From: Halomonas sp. ALS9
GTDB lineage: Bacteria; Pseudomonadota; Gammaproteobacteria; Pseudomonadales; Halomonadaceae
Length of the DNA stretch: 64,000 nucleotides
Assembly: GCF_001651035.1 (NCBI RefSeq)
Contig: NZ_LXRG01000192.1
Span: 558,001-622,000 of the forward strand
Direction: 5' to 3'
Part shown: positions 44,630 to 54,014 of the stretch, one piece after another
Numbering within the stretch: position 1 is the stretch's first letter
Layout: every line of letters begins with the position of its first letter
Position numbers and translations under genes: made by a program
The notes under the pieces: model-generated
Database searches by the model: none
What the model was told of the DNA's origin: nothing
The model's input: the letters and a program-made list of their open reading frames with translations, nothing else

Positions 44630-44663
44630 TAATTCTCAGTGAGACAATATTCGGTTTGAGCTT

Positions 44664-44699
44664 GGCGAGATTAGCCTGTCATCATAGGTTAGTCTCGCC
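44664..44699 (+). terminator. Rho-independent terminator of the lyase/TRAP operon
   Basis: GGCGAGATTAGCC and GGTTAGTCTCGCC form a 13-base arm pair with two non-Watson-Crick positions, followed by TTTCT. It sits between the convergent dctM and LysR genes. Confidence 0.75.
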
Positions 44700-44736
44700 T
44701 TTCTAAATACCCTATATCAAAAACGGCTAATATTTC

Positions 44737-45627
44737 TCAATTTGTATTAGTCAAGTGATCGAAAAGCGCCCTTGCTGGAACACTAAGTTTTGCATAATCC
44801 CTCACGCAAGCGACGAAAGTGCGTGTTGCCCATGAATCATTGAGCGGAATGGCCTTAATGTTCATTGCTGTTTCATATAATGTTGCAACTTCCAGCGGAA
44901 CCACGGCAATAGCAATGTTGGAGTCAACAATCCGACAAGCCGCATCAAACGTAGTGACATGTATACGAAATCTAATGGGACTGCCTAGCGCACTAGCCTC
45001 TCTCTGCAGTGTCAAACTGACAAGGCTGCCTGGAAGAATCTCTACATGGTCATAGGGTAACGTGTCTTCAAAAAAAAGGCTGGGCTTGTCTGCCAATGGA
45101 TGTTGAGCATTGACGACAATCGCTAACTGATCAGTAAGGTATGGCTGAGAATAAAGGTTTTTAGTGTGGGCATCCGCCCAGCAGATACCTATATCTCCTC
45201 GGCCCTCTTCAATACCTCTGGTGATAAGCGAGCTGACCTTCTCCTCAAGGGTAATACGTACCTTCTCATGAGCTTGCATGAAAGTACTGATCTGTTTCGG
45301 CAAAAACTGACAGATCACCGACAGGCTTGCCAAAATTCTTAAATTCCCCTGCACACCATCGCTAAACTCACTAAGTTCAGCGTGCATCCTCTCAAGAGCA
45401 ACGAGTGTCTCTTTTGCAGACCTTAATAGCACTTCACCGGCTGGAGTGGGTACTGCACCTCTCTTACTACGCTCCAATAGTTTTACGCCAACCTGCTCTT
45501 CTAAAGCACTTAAACGTTTGCTGACGGCGGAGGGTACAATTGCAATTCTCTCCGCAGCACCTGTGATACTTCCTTCTTCACAGACAGTAATAAATATTTG
45601 AAGTGCATGTGGATCGTAATATCTCAC
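44737..45627 (-). CDS. LysR-family regulator of the lyase/CoA-transferase/TRAP block (likely)
   Basis: The 296-residue protein has a LysR helix-turn-helix (IFITVCEEGSITGAAERIAIVPSAVSKRLSALEEQVG) and an effector domain from about 90. It is convergent with the TRAP genes and closes the block that divides the paa cluster. Control of that operon through the inverted repeat at 39276 is a reasoned guess. Confidence 0.9.
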   Translation of the reverse strand: MRYYDPHALQIFITVCEEGSITGAAERIAIVPSAVSKRLSALEEQVGVKLLERSKRGAVPTPAGEVLLRSAKETLVALERMHAELSEFSDGVQGNLRILASLSVICQFLPKQISTFMQAHEKVRITLEEKVSSLITRGIEEGRGDIGICWADAHTKNLYSQPYLTDQLAIVVNAQHPLADKPSLFFEDTLPYDHVEILPGSLVSLTLQREASALGSPIRFRIHVTTFDAACRIVDSNIAIAVVPLEVATLYETAMNIKAIPLNDSWATRTFVACVRDYAKLSVPARALFDHLTNTN

Positions 45628-45907
45628 TGGTTACTCCAGTTTTGAACAAACATGGCTCAGCTTGCTCGTAGCCAAACAGTATCGTAGCTCGCAAAGCGGC
45701 AAGAAGAACCGCACTTTTATTAACGCAAGTATTTCACTCCACCAACACCTATCGTTATCCGACTAAAGTAGTGATATCAGTTTCGACACCCCCCAAACAG
45801 TCATCTTAGTTCAGAAAAAAAGGAAGTTAAGAATCACTTATCTTTGGCTGCTTTCCCTTTATAAACCAAGCATATTGGCTCCATGGGTCATCACAAAGTC
45901 TTAAAGC

Positions 45908-45945
45908 GACACACAAAAATACTTATTGATAAAATATTTTGTGTC
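45908..45945. promoter_or_regulatory. Candidate PaaX operator before paaA
   Basis: GACACAC at 45908-45914 faces TTGTGTC at 45939-45945, an inverted repeat with a 24-bp spacer and one mismatch. The same half-sites and spacing occur at 33320-33357 before paaF/paaG. The right arm lies between the -35 and -10 boxes of the paaA promoter. Confidence 0.6.
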
Positions 45946-45953
45946 ACTATACT
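45926..45953 (+). promoter_or_regulatory. Sigma-70-like promoter of paaABCDE
   Basis: TTGATA (45926-45931) and TATACT (45948-45953) are 16 bp apart, about 52 bp before the paaA start. The boxes overlap the proposed PaaX site. Confidence 0.6.
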
Positions 45954-46004
45954 TCAAGTAAGATAAGTCACACTCCCTGACACACCGACGCCGCGGAGGT
46001 CTCT

Positions 46005-46991
46005 ATGTACGCGCAGCTCGTGGAAACCGGTTCTAGCAAACTCAAAACGCTTGATGAGATGGATCCTGAGGAACGCCAGTTCCAGGAACGCATCAATAAC
46101 GAAATTAAAATCGAACCCAAGAATTGGATGCCGGATGCCTACCGCAAGACATTGATCCGTCAGATCTCACAGCACGCGCACTCCGAGATCGTCGGTATGC
46201 TGCCGGAAGGCAACTGGCTGACACGCGCGCCGACCCTTAAGCGCAAGCTGCAGCTAATGGCCAAGATTCAGGATGAGGCGGGTCACGGCTTGTACCTGTA
46301 CAGCGCCATGGAAACCTTGGGTGCCGACCGCGACGAAGAGGTCGATAAACTCCACGACGGCCGCGCCAAGTACTCCAGCATCTTCAATTACCCGACGCTC
46401 AACTGGGCTGATATGGGCACGATCGGCTGGCTGGTCGACGGCGCAGCCATCGTCAACCAGGTGCCGCTACAGCGCACCTCTTACGGCCCCTACGCGCGCG
46501 CCATGATTCGTGTGTGCAAGGAAGAGAGTTTCCATCAGCGCCAGGGTTATCAAATCCTGCTGACCATGATGCAAGAGGGCACTGACGAGCAGAAAGCCAT
46601 GGTGCAGGACTCCATAAACCGTTTCTGGTGGCCTTCGCTAATGATGTTCGGGCCCTCCGACGAAAACTCGCCCAACAGTGCTCAGTCGATGGCCTGGAAG
46701 ATCAAGCGTCACAGCAATGACGAGCTGCGCCAACGTTTCCTTGACCAAACCGTACCGCAGCTAGAACTGCTGGGCTGCACCGCGCCTGACCCGGATCTCA
46801 AATATAACCAAGAGACCGGTCACTATGAGTTCGGTGAAATCGATTGGCAGGAATTTTTCGACGTAGTGAAGGGCAACGGCCCCTGCAACCGCGAGCGTGT
46901 CGAGGCACGCCGTAACGCCATTGATAACGGTGCCTGGGTGCGTGAAGCCGCCGTGGCTTATGCCGCCAAGCGTCAACGCCGAGCGGCCTGA
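46005..46991 (+). CDS. paaA: PaaA, oxygenase subunit of phenylacetyl-CoA 1,2-epoxidase
   Basis: The 328-residue protein has the ferritin-like di-iron ligands of PaaA: ExxH in [18 protein letters not shown] and in [13 protein letters not shown]. Together with PaaB and PaaC it forms the multicomponent monooxygenase that epoxidises the ring of phenylacetyl-CoA, with electrons from PaaE. It heads the paaABCDE operon. A run of 14-bp repeats and a hairpin separate it from paaB. Confidence 0.95.
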   Translation: MYAQLVETGSSKLKTLDEMDPEERQFQERINNEIKIEPKNWMPDAYRKTLIRQISQHAHSEIVGMLPEGNWLTRAPTLKRKLQLMAKIQDEAGHGLYLYSAMETLGADRDEEVDKLHDGRAKYSSIFNYPTLNWADMGTIGWLVDGAAIVNQVPLQRTSYGPYARAMIRVCKEESFHQRQGYQILLTMMQEGTDEQKAMVQDSINRFWWPSLMMFGPSDENSPNSAQSMAWKIKRHSNDELRQRFLDQTVPQLELLGCTAPDPDLKYNQETGHYEFGEIDWQEFFDVVKGNGPCNRERVEARRNAIDNGAWVREAAVAYAAKRQRRAA

Positions 46992-46999
46992 TTTTTAAA

Positions 47000-47055
47000 C
47001 CTGTCTTTCAAAACTTGTCTTTCAAAACCTAGCTTTTAAAACCCAGCTTTTAAAA
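47000..47055 (+). repeat. Four 14-bp tandem repeats between paaA and paaB
   Basis: The units are CCTGTCTTTCAAAA, CTTGTCTTTCAAAA, CCTAGCTTTTAAAA and CCCAGCTTTTAAAA; a fifth, degenerate unit (46986-46999) overlaps the paaA stop codon. The array fills most of the gap. Confidence 0.8.
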
Positions 47056-47062
47056 CAATACA

Positions 47063-47083
47063 GAGCCCCGTGGCACGGGGCTC
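47063..47083 (+). other. Perfect GC-rich hairpin between paaA and paaB
   Basis: GAGCCCCGTG and CACGGGGCTC form a 10-bp inverted repeat around one base, 23 bp before the paaB start. It directly follows the tandem repeats. It could cause partial termination, protect the paaA mRNA or limit paaB translation. There is no T run. Confidence 0.7.
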
Positions 47084-47105
47084 CTTGACCACAGAGGCTT
47101 TCCTC

Positions 47106-47387
47106 ATGGCTGACTGGCCCCTCTTCGAAGTTTTTATACGCAGCAAGCACGGCCTTAATCACAAGCACGTTGGTAGCGTACACGCCGCCGATCGCCGCAT
47201 GGCCATTGAAAACGCCCGCGAGCTTTATACCCGCCGCAATGAAGGAGTGAGCATCTGGGTGGTTCCGGCCAGCGAAATCACCGCCTCTTCTCCCGATGAG
47301 AAAGAGCCGCTGTTTGACCCGTCTAACGACAAGGTCTATCGCCATGCATCCTTCTACAAACTGCCGAAAGAAGTCGGCCACATGTAA
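47106..47387 (+). CDS. paaB: PaaB, small subunit of phenylacetyl-CoA epoxidase
   Basis: The 93-residue protein (ATG at 47106) matches PaaB: WPLFEVFIRSKHGLNHKHVGSVHAADRRMAIENARELYTRR, with the conserved IWVVPASEI. It bridges PaaAC dimers. A longer frame from 47070 would start within the leader hairpin and is not used. Confidence 0.95.
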   Translation: MADWPLFEVFIRSKHGLNHKHVGSVHAADRRMAIENARELYTRRNEGVSIWVVPASEITASSPDEKEPLFDPSNDKVYRHASFYKLPKEVGHM

Positions 47388-47398
47388 GGGAGGCAGCG

Positions 47399-48208
47399 AT
47401 GAAAAACATAGCTCAGAAAACACAAGCACCGCTGACCGATTACCTGCTGCGCCTTGGCGACAGCGCCTTGGTACTCGGCCAGCGCCACGCACAACTTTGC
47501 GGTAAGGCGCCAGCGCTGGAAGAAGAACTGGCCTTGATGAACGTGGGTCTCGACCTCTTCGGTCAGGCGCGCAACTGGTTGGGCTATGCTGCTGAACTGA
47601 TGGCCGCTGATCTGATGGCTGCTGAACCAGAAGGCCAGGTTCATGATGCCGACTCTTTAGCCTTTCGCCGCGATGCCCAGGACTTTCGCAACCTGTTGCT
47701 CGTCGAACAGCCTAACGGCGACTTTGCCGATATTATGGGGCGCCAGTTCCTGTTCGATGCATGGCACGTCCACCTGCTTGACGGGCTGTCTCACTCCAGC
47801 GACCCGCGCATTGCTGAAGTAGCCGCCAAGTCGCTTAAGGAAGCGACGTACCACCTACGCCGCTCCTCTGAATGGGTGATTCGCCTGGGCGATGGCACGG
47901 AAGAGAGCCACACCCGCATGCAGCGAGCGCTCGACAACCTTTGGCAGTTCACTGGTGAGCTACTGCAGGGCGACGAGATTGATCACGCCATGTTAGCAGC
48001 CGGCATCGCGCCTGACCTGGAAACCGTTGCCACTCGCTGGAAAGCCACCGTGGAAGAGGTGCTTGAAGAAGCCACGCTGGTGCGTCCTTCCTACGACGCC
48101 TGGATGTATACCGGCGGCAAAGTCGGACATCACACCGAGCACCTGGGCTTTCTGTTGGCGGAAATGCAATACCTGCCGAGGGCATATCCCGATGCGACCG
48201 TCTGGTAA
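47399..48208 (+). CDS. paaC: PaaC, structural subunit of phenylacetyl-CoA epoxidase
   Basis: The 269-residue protein has the PaaC-like ferritin-fold helices (LGDSALVLGQRHAQLCGKAPALEEELALMNVGLDLFGQARNWL) and lacks a complete di-iron set, as expected for the non-catalytic subunit. It scaffolds PaaA. Its last 17 bp overlap paaD. Confidence 0.95.
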   Translation: MKNIAQKTQAPLTDYLLRLGDSALVLGQRHAQLCGKAPALEEELALMNVGLDLFGQARNWLGYAAELMAADLMAAEPEGQVHDADSLAFRRDAQDFRNLLLVEQPNGDFADIMGRQFLFDAWHVHLLDGLSHSSDPRIAEVAAKSLKEATYHLRRSSEWVIRLGDGTEESHTRMQRALDNLWQFTGELLQGDEIDHAMLAAGIAPDLETVATRWKATVEEVLEEATLVRPSYDAWMYTGGKVGHHTEHLGFLLAEMQYLPRAYPDATVW

Positions 48209-48806
48209 CCATCCGTCTGCGTCTATCAATAACAGACCTAACGTTGACAGGCTTACCGATGACTGGCCTTCCAGCGACTTGATCGGCAGCGACCGCAGCG
48301 GGCTGCCGCCCGCCGGTGACGAAGGCGATGTCAACGCCGTGCTGGCTGTACTACAGGAAGTGCCCGACCCGGAAGTGCCTGTGGTCAGTGTGGTTGAGCT
48401 GGGCATTGTGCGCGATACCGCTTGGCTTGATGGACGGCTGGTGGTCAATGTGACCCCAACCTACTCCGGCTGCCCGGCCACGGAAGTTATCGAACAGCAT
48501 ATCCATGAAGCGCTGGTGGCCGCTGGCTACGCAGACCCACTCATCCAGCGCCGCCTGTCACCCGCCTGGACTACCGACTGGTTGACGGACGCCGGTCGCG
48601 AAAAGCTGCGTGCTTACGGCATTGCGCCACCGGTAGGAAGTGCTAGCAAGCGCAGCCTGACCGGCCAGTCTGATCCAGTCGTGCCCTGCCCTTTATGTGG
48701 CAGCAACGCGACCGAACGCGTCAGCGAATTCGGCTCTACGGCCTGCAAGGCGCTCTACCGCTGTCGCGATTGCCTGGAGCCTTTCGATTATTTCAAGTGT
48801 CTGTAA
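48192..48806 (+). CDS. paaD: PaaD, iron-sulfur assembly-like protein of the epoxidase
   Basis: The start is taken at ATG 48192, which overlaps paaC by 17 bp and gives 204 residues, the usual PaaD size plus an N-terminal extension of about 40 residues. The MIP18-like core contains VPDPEVPVVSVVELGIVRD and the reactive Cys in TYSGCPATEVI; the C-terminus has a CPLC and CRDC metal knuckle. PaaD is thought to help build the [2Fe-2S] or di-iron centre of the epoxidase. Confidence 0.92.
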   Translation: MRPSGNHPSASINNRPNVDRLTDDWPSSDLIGSDRSGLPPAGDEGDVNAVLAVLQEVPDPEVPVVSVVELGIVRDTAWLDGRLVVNVTPTYSGCPATEVIEQHIHEALVAAGYADPLIQRRLSPAWTTDWLTDAGREKLRAYGIAPPVGSASKRSLTGQSDPVVPCPLCGSNATERVSEFGSTACKALYRCRDCLEPFDYFKCL

Positions 48807-48825
48807 AACGACGAGACCATTTCCC

Positions 48826-49908
48826 ATGAGCCGATTTCACGCCTTGACCGTCAAGGATGTACGCAAGGAAACCCATGATGCCGTTTCCATTGCTTTCGAC
48901 ATTCCCGACGACCTGCTGGACGCTTTTCGCTTTACCCAAGGGCAGTACCTGACGCTGCGCCGCGATATCGAAGGTGAAGATATTCGCCGCTCCTACTCCA
49001 TCTGCACCGGCGTCCACGAACATGAGCTAAGAGTCGCCGTCAAGCTGGTGCCGGGCGGCAGCTTTTCGACTTTTGCCAACCAGCAATTGCAGCCCGGTGA
49101 CCGCCTGGAAGTAATGCCGCCCCAGGGCAAGTTCTTTGTGCCTCTCGACCCCAGCCGAGAAGGACACTACCTGGCGGTGACCGCTGGCAGTGGCGTCACC
49201 CCCATCATGTCGATTGTTTCCACCACCCTGGAAAGCGAGCCAAAGAGCCGTTTTACCGTCATCTATGGCAACCGTTCTACCACGGGCACGCTGTTTCGCG
49301 AGCGCCTGCAGGATCTCAAAGATCGCTACCTGGAACGCCTTAACATCATTTACGTGTTCAGCCGCGAGCAGCAGGAAATTGATCTGTATAACGGTCGGAT
49401 CGATGCCGATAAGTGCAACGCCCTATTTGACCGCTGGGTAGACGTGCCCAAGCTCGACGCCGCGTTTATCTGTGGCCCGCAAGAAATGACCGAGATCGTG
49501 CGCGATGTGCTGACCCACCATGGCATGCCAAAGGAAAAGCTACACTTTGAGCTATTCACGACAGGGCTACCCACGGCAGGCGCCAAGCGCCGCCAAACGA
49601 CCAGAGCCGCTCAGCTTGAAGCTGAAACTTCGCACATCAAGGTAATCATCGACGGCCGCACTATTGAATACGACTTGCCCCGCAATACCCAGAGCATCCT
49701 GGAAGCAGGTAACGAGCATGGGGCCGATCTTCCATTCTCATGCAAGGCCGGCGTGTGCTCCACCTGCAAGTCAAAAGTCATCGAAGGCGAGGTGGAAATG
49801 GACGCCAATTTCGCCCTGGAAGATTACGAAATAGATGCAGGCTACGTACTGTCCTGCCAGTGCTATCCAATCAGCGACAAGGTGGTGCTTGACTATGACG
49901 AGGTATAA
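48826..49908 (+). CDS. paaE: PaaE, NADPH-dependent reductase of phenylacetyl-CoA epoxidase
   Basis: The 360-residue protein (ATG at 48826) has an FAD domain (RRSYSICTG), an NADPH domain (TAGSGVTPIMSIV, FICGPQEMTEIV) and a C-terminal plant-type [2Fe-2S] domain with the Cys residues in CKAGVCSTCKS and LSCQCYP. It carries electrons from NADPH to PaaA. It closes the paaABCDE run. Confidence 0.95.
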   Translation: MSRFHALTVKDVRKETHDAVSIAFDIPDDLLDAFRFTQGQYLTLRRDIEGEDIRRSYSICTGVHEHELRVAVKLVPGGSFSTFANQQLQPGDRLEVMPPQGKFFVPLDPSREGHYLAVTAGSGVTPIMSIVSTTLESEPKSRFTVIYGNRSTTGTLFRERLQDLKDRYLERLNIIYVFSREQQEIDLYNGRIDADKCNALFDRWVDVPKLDAAFICGPQEMTEIVRDVLTHHGMPKEKLHFELFTTGLPTAGAKRRQTTRAAQLEAETSHIKVIIDGRTIEYDLPRNTQSILEAGNEHGADLPFSCKAGVCSTCKSKVIEGEVEMDANFALEDYEIDAGYVLSCQCYPISDKVVLDYDEV

Positions 49909-50017
49909 ACCCTAACCCACCTACGCCCAAGCCGGCGACTCCGTCGGCTTTGTTGATCCTGATACCAGCAGCTAATACCAACAACTGATCCCCAAAAGAT
50001 GGGCGGGAGAACACTCA

Positions 50018-52060
50018 ATGCCAGTTTTACAGAGTTACATCGCCGGCCAGTGGTTCGGAAAAACCGAGGCCAAAGCACTGATCAGCGCCATCAATGGCGA
50101 AACCGTTGCGCATACCCACCAAGAAAGCATCAACTTCGCCGAAGCAGTGGCGTATGCCCGCAACACCGGCGTGAAAAACATGTTGGCGCTGGATTTCCAG
50201 CAGCGGGCAGCCATTCTCAAAGCGCTGGCCGCCTATATCCAAGAGCGTAAGCGTGAGCTCTATGCCATTTCTCATCACACTGGCTGCACCAAGGCCGACT
50301 CCTGGATCGACATTGACGGTGGCTTCGGCACCCTGTTTACCTACGCCTCCACAGGCCGCAAGGAACTGCCCTCCGGCAACGTGGCTCACGAAGGCCCGGT
50401 CACCCAATTAGGGAAAGATAACCACTTCAACGGCACCCACATCTTGGTGCCCCGCCGCGGTGTTTCTGTCCATATTAATGCGTTCAACTTTCCCATCTGG
50501 GGCATGCTGGAGAAGTTCGCTCCCGCCTTTCTGGCAGGCATGCCGTGTATTTTCAAACCAGCAACCGCCACTAGCTACCTGACCGAAGCTACCGTACGCA
50601 TCATCAACGACTCTGGCCTGTTGCCGGAAGGAGCCTTGCAACTGGTGATTGGTGGCGCCGGTGACTTACTAGACCAACTGGAAGAACAGGACTTTGTCAC
50701 CTTTACCGGTTCAGCAAACACGGCCCTGATGCTGAAAAGTCACCCAAACATTATGGCCAAGAGCATCCCGTTCAACGCCGAGGCGGACTCACTCAACAGC
50801 GCCATCATGGCCCCGGATGTCACCCCGGAAGATGAAGAGTTCGAGATCTTTGCCAAAGAAGTCGTCAAGGAGATGACCGCCAAAGCAGGCCAGAAATGTA
50901 CCGCCATCCGGCGGGTGTTAGTGCCCGCCGAGCACCTGGATACATTGGCGGACATGATTAAAGAACGCCTTTCCAGCATCGTCGTCGGCGACCCTTATGA
51001 AGAAGGTGTGCGCATGGGCGCCCTCTCTTCTCGTGATCAGCTCCACGACGTCAACGAAGCCATCGAACGCCTACTGGAAACCAGTGAGTGCGTGTTGGGC
51101 AAAGATGGTAGCTTCAAGCCTGTCGGCCAGGGAGTCGAACACGGCGCGTTTATCGCTCCCCACTTGCTGATCAACCACAATCCGTTGAACGACGGCGGTG
51201 CGCACGACATTGAAGCCTTTGGCCCCGTCGCTACCCTAATGCCCTACCGCGGCATCGACGAAGCGCTGGCCATCGCTGCCAAAGGCAAGGGTAGCCTGGT
51301 CACCACACTGACCACCAAAGACCCGGCCATTGCTGCCGAGATGATTCCCGTCCTGGCCGCGCATCACGGCCGCCTGCAGATTCTGGATGCCCAAGCCTCA
51401 AAGGAATCCACTGGCCACGGCTCACCGTTACCGATGCTCAAACATGGCGGGCCCGGCCGCGCAGGCGGTGGCGAAGAGCTGGGTGGCATTCGTGCGGTTC
51501 ATCACTATTTACAGCGCACCGCTATTCAGGGGTCGCCCACCATGGTCGCGGCAGTGACAAGGCAATATGTGCGTGGCGCGAAGGTGATCGAGACTGACGT
51601 CCACCCGTTCCGACGCCATTTTGACGACCTCCAGGTTGGGGAATCATTGTTAACCCACCGCCGTACCGTCACCGAAGCCGACATCGTCAATTTCGGCTGC
51701 CTTTCCGGCGACCACTTCTATATGCACTTCGACGATATTGCCGCCAAAGAGACCCAATTCGGCCAGCGTATTGCCCATGGCTACTTTGTGCTGTCGGCTG
51801 CTGCCGGTCTATTCGTTTACCCAGGCGAAGGCCCCGTGCTGGCTAACTACGGCCTGGATACCCTGCGCTTTATTACGCCCGTGTTGGTCGGCGACACTAT
51901 TCGCGCCCGCCTCACCTGTAAACGCAAGATTGACCAGGGCCGGGTGTCACCTGATGGTCACCCGCAGGGCGTGGTGATGTGGGACGTGGCGGTGACCAAT
52001 CAACATGATGAGTTGGTCGCCAGTTACGACATTCTAACGCTGGTCGCGAAGCGGCAGTAA
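50018..52060 (+). CDS. paaZ: PaaZ, oxepin-CoA hydrolase / 3-oxo-5,6-dehydrosuberyl-CoA semialdehyde dehydrogenase
   Basis: The 680-residue protein joins an aldehyde dehydrogenase (about 1-525, with the catalytic Glu in NAEADSLN and Cys in GQKCTAIRR) and a MaoC hydratase (about 535-680, with the Asp/His pair in GDHFYMHFD and IAHGYF). It opens the oxepin ring and oxidises the aldehyde, the key ring-cleavage step. It lies 109 bp after paaE on the same strand. Because PaaZ supplies ring opening, the paaN remnant is not needed for it. Confidence 0.95.
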   Translation: MPVLQSYIAGQWFGKTEAKALISAINGETVAHTHQESINFAEAVAYARNTGVKNMLALDFQQRAAILKALAAYIQERKRELYAISHHTGCTKADSWIDIDGGFGTLFTYASTGRKELPSGNVAHEGPVTQLGKDNHFNGTHILVPRRGVSVHINAFNFPIWGMLEKFAPAFLAGMPCIFKPATATSYLTEATVRIINDSGLLPEGALQLVIGGAGDLLDQLEEQDFVTFTGSANTALMLKSHPNIMAKSIPFNAEADSLNSAIMAPDVTPEDEEFEIFAKEVVKEMTAKAGQKCTAIRRVLVPAEHLDTLADMIKERLSSIVVGDPYEEGVRMGALSSRDQLHDVNEAIERLLETSECVLGKDGSFKPVGQGVEHGAFIAPHLLINHNPLNDGGAHDIEAFGPVATLMPYRGIDEALAIAAKGKGSLVTTLTTKDPAIAAEMIPVLAAHHGRLQILDAQASKESTGHGSPLPMLKHGGPGRAGGGEELGGIRAVHHYLQRTAIQGSPTMVAAVTRQYVRGAKVIETDVHPFRRHFDDLQVGESLLTHRRTVTEADIVNFGCLSGDHFYMHFDDIAAKETQFGQRIAHGYFVLSAAAGLFVYPGEGPVLANYGLDTLRFITPVLVGDTIRARLTCKRKIDQGRVSPDGHPQGVVMWDVAVTNQHDELVASYDILTLVAKRQ

Positions 52061-52103
52061 CGGTTCAGCCGGTAAAACCAGAAACAAAAGTAAGGCAAAA
52101 GCA

Positions 52104-52139
52104 AAACGGATGACAGGGCATACGCTCTGTCATCCGTTT
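52104..52139. terminator. Bidirectional terminator between paaZ and the TRAP operon
   Basis: AAACGGATGACAG and CTGTCATCCGTTT are perfect 13-base arms with a 10-base loop. The element lies between the convergent paaZ and dctM genes, so it can serve both. Confidence 0.75.
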
Positions 52140-52156
52140 GTTTAGCAAGGACGTTT

Positions 52157-53452
52157 TTAATACAGCAACTGCGGCAGGAAAAGCACAATAGCGGGGAAGA
52201 TAAGCACGAGCAGTGCGCGTAGGGTACCCGCGACCCAGAAGGGGGTGACACCACGGAAGATAGTGCCGGTTGATACATCCGGCAATACGGCTCGCAATAC
52301 GAACACGTTCATACCGACAGGGGGCGTTATCAAACTGATCTCGATCACGATCACTACCAAGATGCCGAACCACACCAAATCATAGCCAAGTCCCGCCACG
52401 ACCGGGAAGAAGACCGGCACGGTCAGCAGCATCATCGACATACTTTCGAATACACAGCCGAGCAGTACGTATATGGCCAGGATGGCGAGAATAACCACGA
52501 AGGGCGCTACGTTCAGCCCGGTGACCAACGCCAAGAGATCATCGGGAAGCCCCGCACGGTTAATAAAATTAGCAAAGATGAGCGCCGTCAACACCACCGC
52601 AAATAGCATCGCTGTTGTACGCACAGTGTCCATAAGGACATTCATGAGTATAGTCGGCGTCAAAGCACGCTTGAGTAGCGCAATTACAAAGGCACCCATT
52701 GCGCCAATACCCGCTGCTTCAGTTGGGGTGAATATACCCAAATAGATGCCGCCGATAACCAATACGAACAGCGCTAGGGTGCTCCCCACATTTTTTAGCG
52801 CTGAAAAGCGCTCATTCCAGGGGACTTTTTCGGCCGCTGGCCCAGCGCTGGGATCACGCCACAGAACCCACTTAACCGCGCCAAGATACATCACAATGCC
52901 CAGCATGCCGGGGATAAAACCCGCTGCAAACAGTTCACGAATGCTGGTCTCGGTAATGATGCCGTAGATCACCAGCATCACGCTGGGAGGAATCAGTATC
53001 CCAAGGGTTCCGCCCGCTGCAATGGAGGCCGCCGCCAGCGAATCCTTGTACCCGTATTTGCGCATCTGAGGCATTGCTACCCGCCCCATAGTGGCACAGG
53101 TCGCAAGGCTCGACCCACAAATAGCACTAAATCCTCCACAAGCCACAATGGTTGCCATCGCCTGACCGCCCTTACGGTGACCAAGGAAACCGTTAGAGGC
53201 TCGGAATAGCGCATCTGAGAGCCCAGCATGGGACACCAAATTACCCATCAAGATAAACAGGGGTATCACCGATAGTCCGTAGTCCCTAGCGGTGTCTACC
53301 ACCCGCCGCGACGCCATGGCTTCAGCCGCGTTCCAGTTACCCGTCAGGTAGTAGAAGCCCACAAAGCCCACGATCCCCATGGCAAACGCCAGAGGCATGC
53401 GCAGGAATACCAATATCAACAGCGCTGCAAACCCATAAAGTGCTTCAGTCAT
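52157..53452 (-). CDS. TRAP transporter large permease, DctM type (second system)
   Basis: The ATG at 53452 is preferred (AGGGAG before it) over an earlier frame that overlaps dctQ more deeply; it overlaps dctQ by 8 bp. The product has 431 residues and the DctM hallmarks AAGGTLGILIPPSVMLVIYG and ITPPVGMNVFVLRAV. It belongs to an operon dctP-dctQ-dctM that runs leftwards next to the hydroxylase/homogentisate operon, so its cargo may be the aromatic acid that the hydroxylase uses. Confidence 0.93.
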   Translation of the reverse strand: MTEALYGFAALLILVFLRMPLAFAMGIVGFVGFYYLTGNWNAAEAMASRRVVDTARDYGLSVIPLFILMGNLVSHAGLSDALFRASNGFLGHRKGGQAMATIVACGGFSAICGSSLATCATMGRVAMPQMRKYGYKDSLAAASIAAGGTLGILIPPSVMLVIYGIITETSIRELFAAGFIPGMLGIVMYLGAVKWVLWRDPSAGPAAEKVPWNERFSALKNVGSTLALFVLVIGGIYLGIFTPTEAAGIGAMGAFVIALLKRALTPTILMNVLMDTVRTTAMLFAVVLTALIFANFINRAGLPDDLLALVTGLNVAPFVVILAILAIYVLLGCVFESMSMMLLTVPVFFPVVAGLGYDLVWFGILVVIVIEISLITPPVGMNVFVLRAVLPDVSTGTIFRGVTPFWVAGTLRALLVLIFPAIVLFLPQLLY

Positions 53453-53987
53453 GCTTATCTCCCTGGCTGACGGGGCCACCACACTTAATCACACCCACGC
53501 CTTCTAGCAGGTAACTCACCGCTCGGCCTAGGGTGAGCAGAGCGGAAAGAAACAACATGATGGCAATCAGGTAGATAAGGTAACCATCGGGAATACGTAG
53601 AAACTCAGTGACATCGCCCCACTCGAAAGCACGCACGCCCAGCGCCCAAACCCGTGTAGCAATCACCCATAAAGCCACTGCGATAATTAGGTTGACGATC
53701 ATCTGGCGCAGCCATATCCAGCGCGCAGGGAATACGGCGTCCAAGAGATCCACGCTCACGTGCTCTTCACGCCAGCATGCTACTGGCAGTGACAGGAACA
53801 CCACAGCGGCCAGCATCTGCTGAGTCAACTCGACGGTTCCAAGGATAGGTAGATTAAAGAAGTAACGGCCTACTACGTCGGCATTCGTCAGCAGCATCAA
53901 GGCAAATAGGGTGGCACCCGCCACCCCCTCCAGCGCCAGCTGCATGACCCTACCGACATTTGACCAGCGAGTCGTCAGGATCGGCAT
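53445..53987 (-). CDS. TRAP transporter small permease, DctQ type (second system)
   Basis: The 180-residue protein has four membrane helices and a DctQ-like loop ACWREEHVSVDLLDAVFP. It follows the binding-protein gene after 27 bp, with GGAGG before its ATG. Confidence 0.9.
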   Translation of the reverse strand: MPILTTRWSNVGRVMQLALEGVAGATLFALMLLTNADVVGRYFFNLPILGTVELTQQMLAAVVFLSLPVACWREEHVSVDLLDAVFPARWIWLRQMIVNLIIAVALWVIATRVWALGVRAFEWGDVTEFLRIPDGYLIYLIAIMLFLSALLTLGRAVSYLLEGVGVIKCGGPVSQGDKHD

Positions 53988-54014
53988 AGTCGCCCTCCAC
54001 TTGGCGAAGGGTAA

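Larger units (their letters stand above)
45628..46004. other. Divergent control region between LysR and paaA
   Basis: The region holds the candidate PaaX operator and the paaA promoter (listed separately). It is AT-rich and shows no gene. It marks the right boundary of the inserted block. Confidence 0.45.

Noticed and set aside
49929..49950. Short stem-loop AAGCCGGCGAC/GTCGGCTT between paaE and paaZ as a terminator
   Set aside because: The stem has a bulge and no good T run, and paaZ most likely continues the same operon, so termination here is doubtful.
46005..52060. Possible CRISPR array suggested by short repeats in the window
   Set aside because: The only tandem repeats are 13-14 bp long without spacers (47000 and 28054), which does not fit CRISPR structure.
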